Source: Nanobdellota archaeon
Lineage (GTDB): Archaea > Nanobdellota > Nanobdellia > Pacearchaeales > GW2011-AR1
Assembly (NCBI GenBank): GCA_022561055.1
Contig: JADFRY010000006.1
Location: forward strand, 1 to 56,213
Length of the DNA: 56,213 nt
Direction of reading: 5' to 3'
Position 1 is the first letter of the stretch. Each line of letters begins with the position of its first letter. Under the pieces are notes generated by a model. The model had not been told where the DNA came from. It saw nothing but the letters and a program-made list of their open reading frames with translations, and made no database searches. Made by a program: the position numbers and the translations under genes. Shown piece after piece: positions 55,894 through 56,213 of the stretch.

Positions 55894-56213
55894 TTAAACC
55901 TTTTTAGCTAATCTGAATAAAGATTCATAAAACTCCTCAACATTTGTTCCTTTTTTCGCAGAGATGCCAATAACCTCATACTCTGGGAAAGCTGACTCCA
56001 CTTTTTTTATGTCCGATTTTTTTAAGTCAATCTTGTTACCGACGATTAAAACAGGAATTTTTCTTGCAAGAAGATTTCCAATAATTGTAATATTAACTTG
56101 AGAATAAGGATTCAAAACAGAATCAAGCACAACAATTACCGCATCCATGTCATCAAGCCATTTTATAGCCTCAATAATTCCTTGTGTCGCTTCCTTTGCT
56201 CTTTTTTTTGCTT
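55894..56213 (-). CDS. Era-like GTPase (partial, N-terminus outside window)
   Basis: VIVVLDS…IPVLIVGNKIDLKKSDI (NKxD, G4) …VIGISAKKGTNVEEFYESLF (G5 SAK). Confidence 0.85.
   Translation of the reverse strand, partial: AKKRAKEATQGIIEAIKWLDDMDAVIVVLDSVLNPYSQVNITIIGNLLARKIPVLIVGNKIDLKKSDIKKVESAFPEYEVIGISAKKGTNVEEFYESLFRLAKKV

Noticed and set aside
1-56213. CRISPR arrays, cas genes, known antiphage systems, 5S rRNA, 7S SRP RNA
   Set aside because: Looked for regular spaced repeats and signature proteins or sequences; none seen in this window.

Overview
This 56 kb window appears to be a chromosomal segment of an archaeon. The gene content suggests a DPANN/Woesearchaeota-like lineage, but that is inference. 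It carries archaeal rRNA genes, archaeal ribosomal proteins (S2, S19e, L31e, L39e), Rpo6, exosome subunits (Rrp4, Rrp41, Rrp42), RNase J, aCPSF1, SBDS, both proteasome subunits, Mre11-Rad50, Cbf5, TrmY, the RNase P protein Pop5, RNase P RNA and archaeal CCA-transferase. The rRNA operon lies on the minus strand in the order 16S, tRNA-Ala(UGC), a small ORF, 23S. The strongest observation is a 621-nt insertion in the 23S gene (20569..21189). It has group I intron hallmarks: a U.G pair in P1, a possible P10, R/S core motifs forming P7, and a terminal omega-G. It sits at what I align to E. coli L1931 and encodes a ~87-aa ORF that I do not recognise as a homing endonuclease. Other notable signals: (i) a tandem-duplicated unknown gene inside the exosome operon with a readable rrp41-start/rrp4-end duplication scar; (ii) three copies of the SBDS 3'-terminal coding sequence bounding a subtilisin and a HicAB module; (iii) three 11-bp-phased TGGAACT iterons beside a membrane-anchored winged-helix regulator gene; (iv) a 36-aa, 8-Cys microprotein and a 55-aa DUF1931-like histone-fold ORF, both too short for the supplied ORF track; (v) a pilin-like N-terminus fused to a large glycoside-hydrolase-like ectodomain. 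All calls are from reading sequence only; no database search was run.
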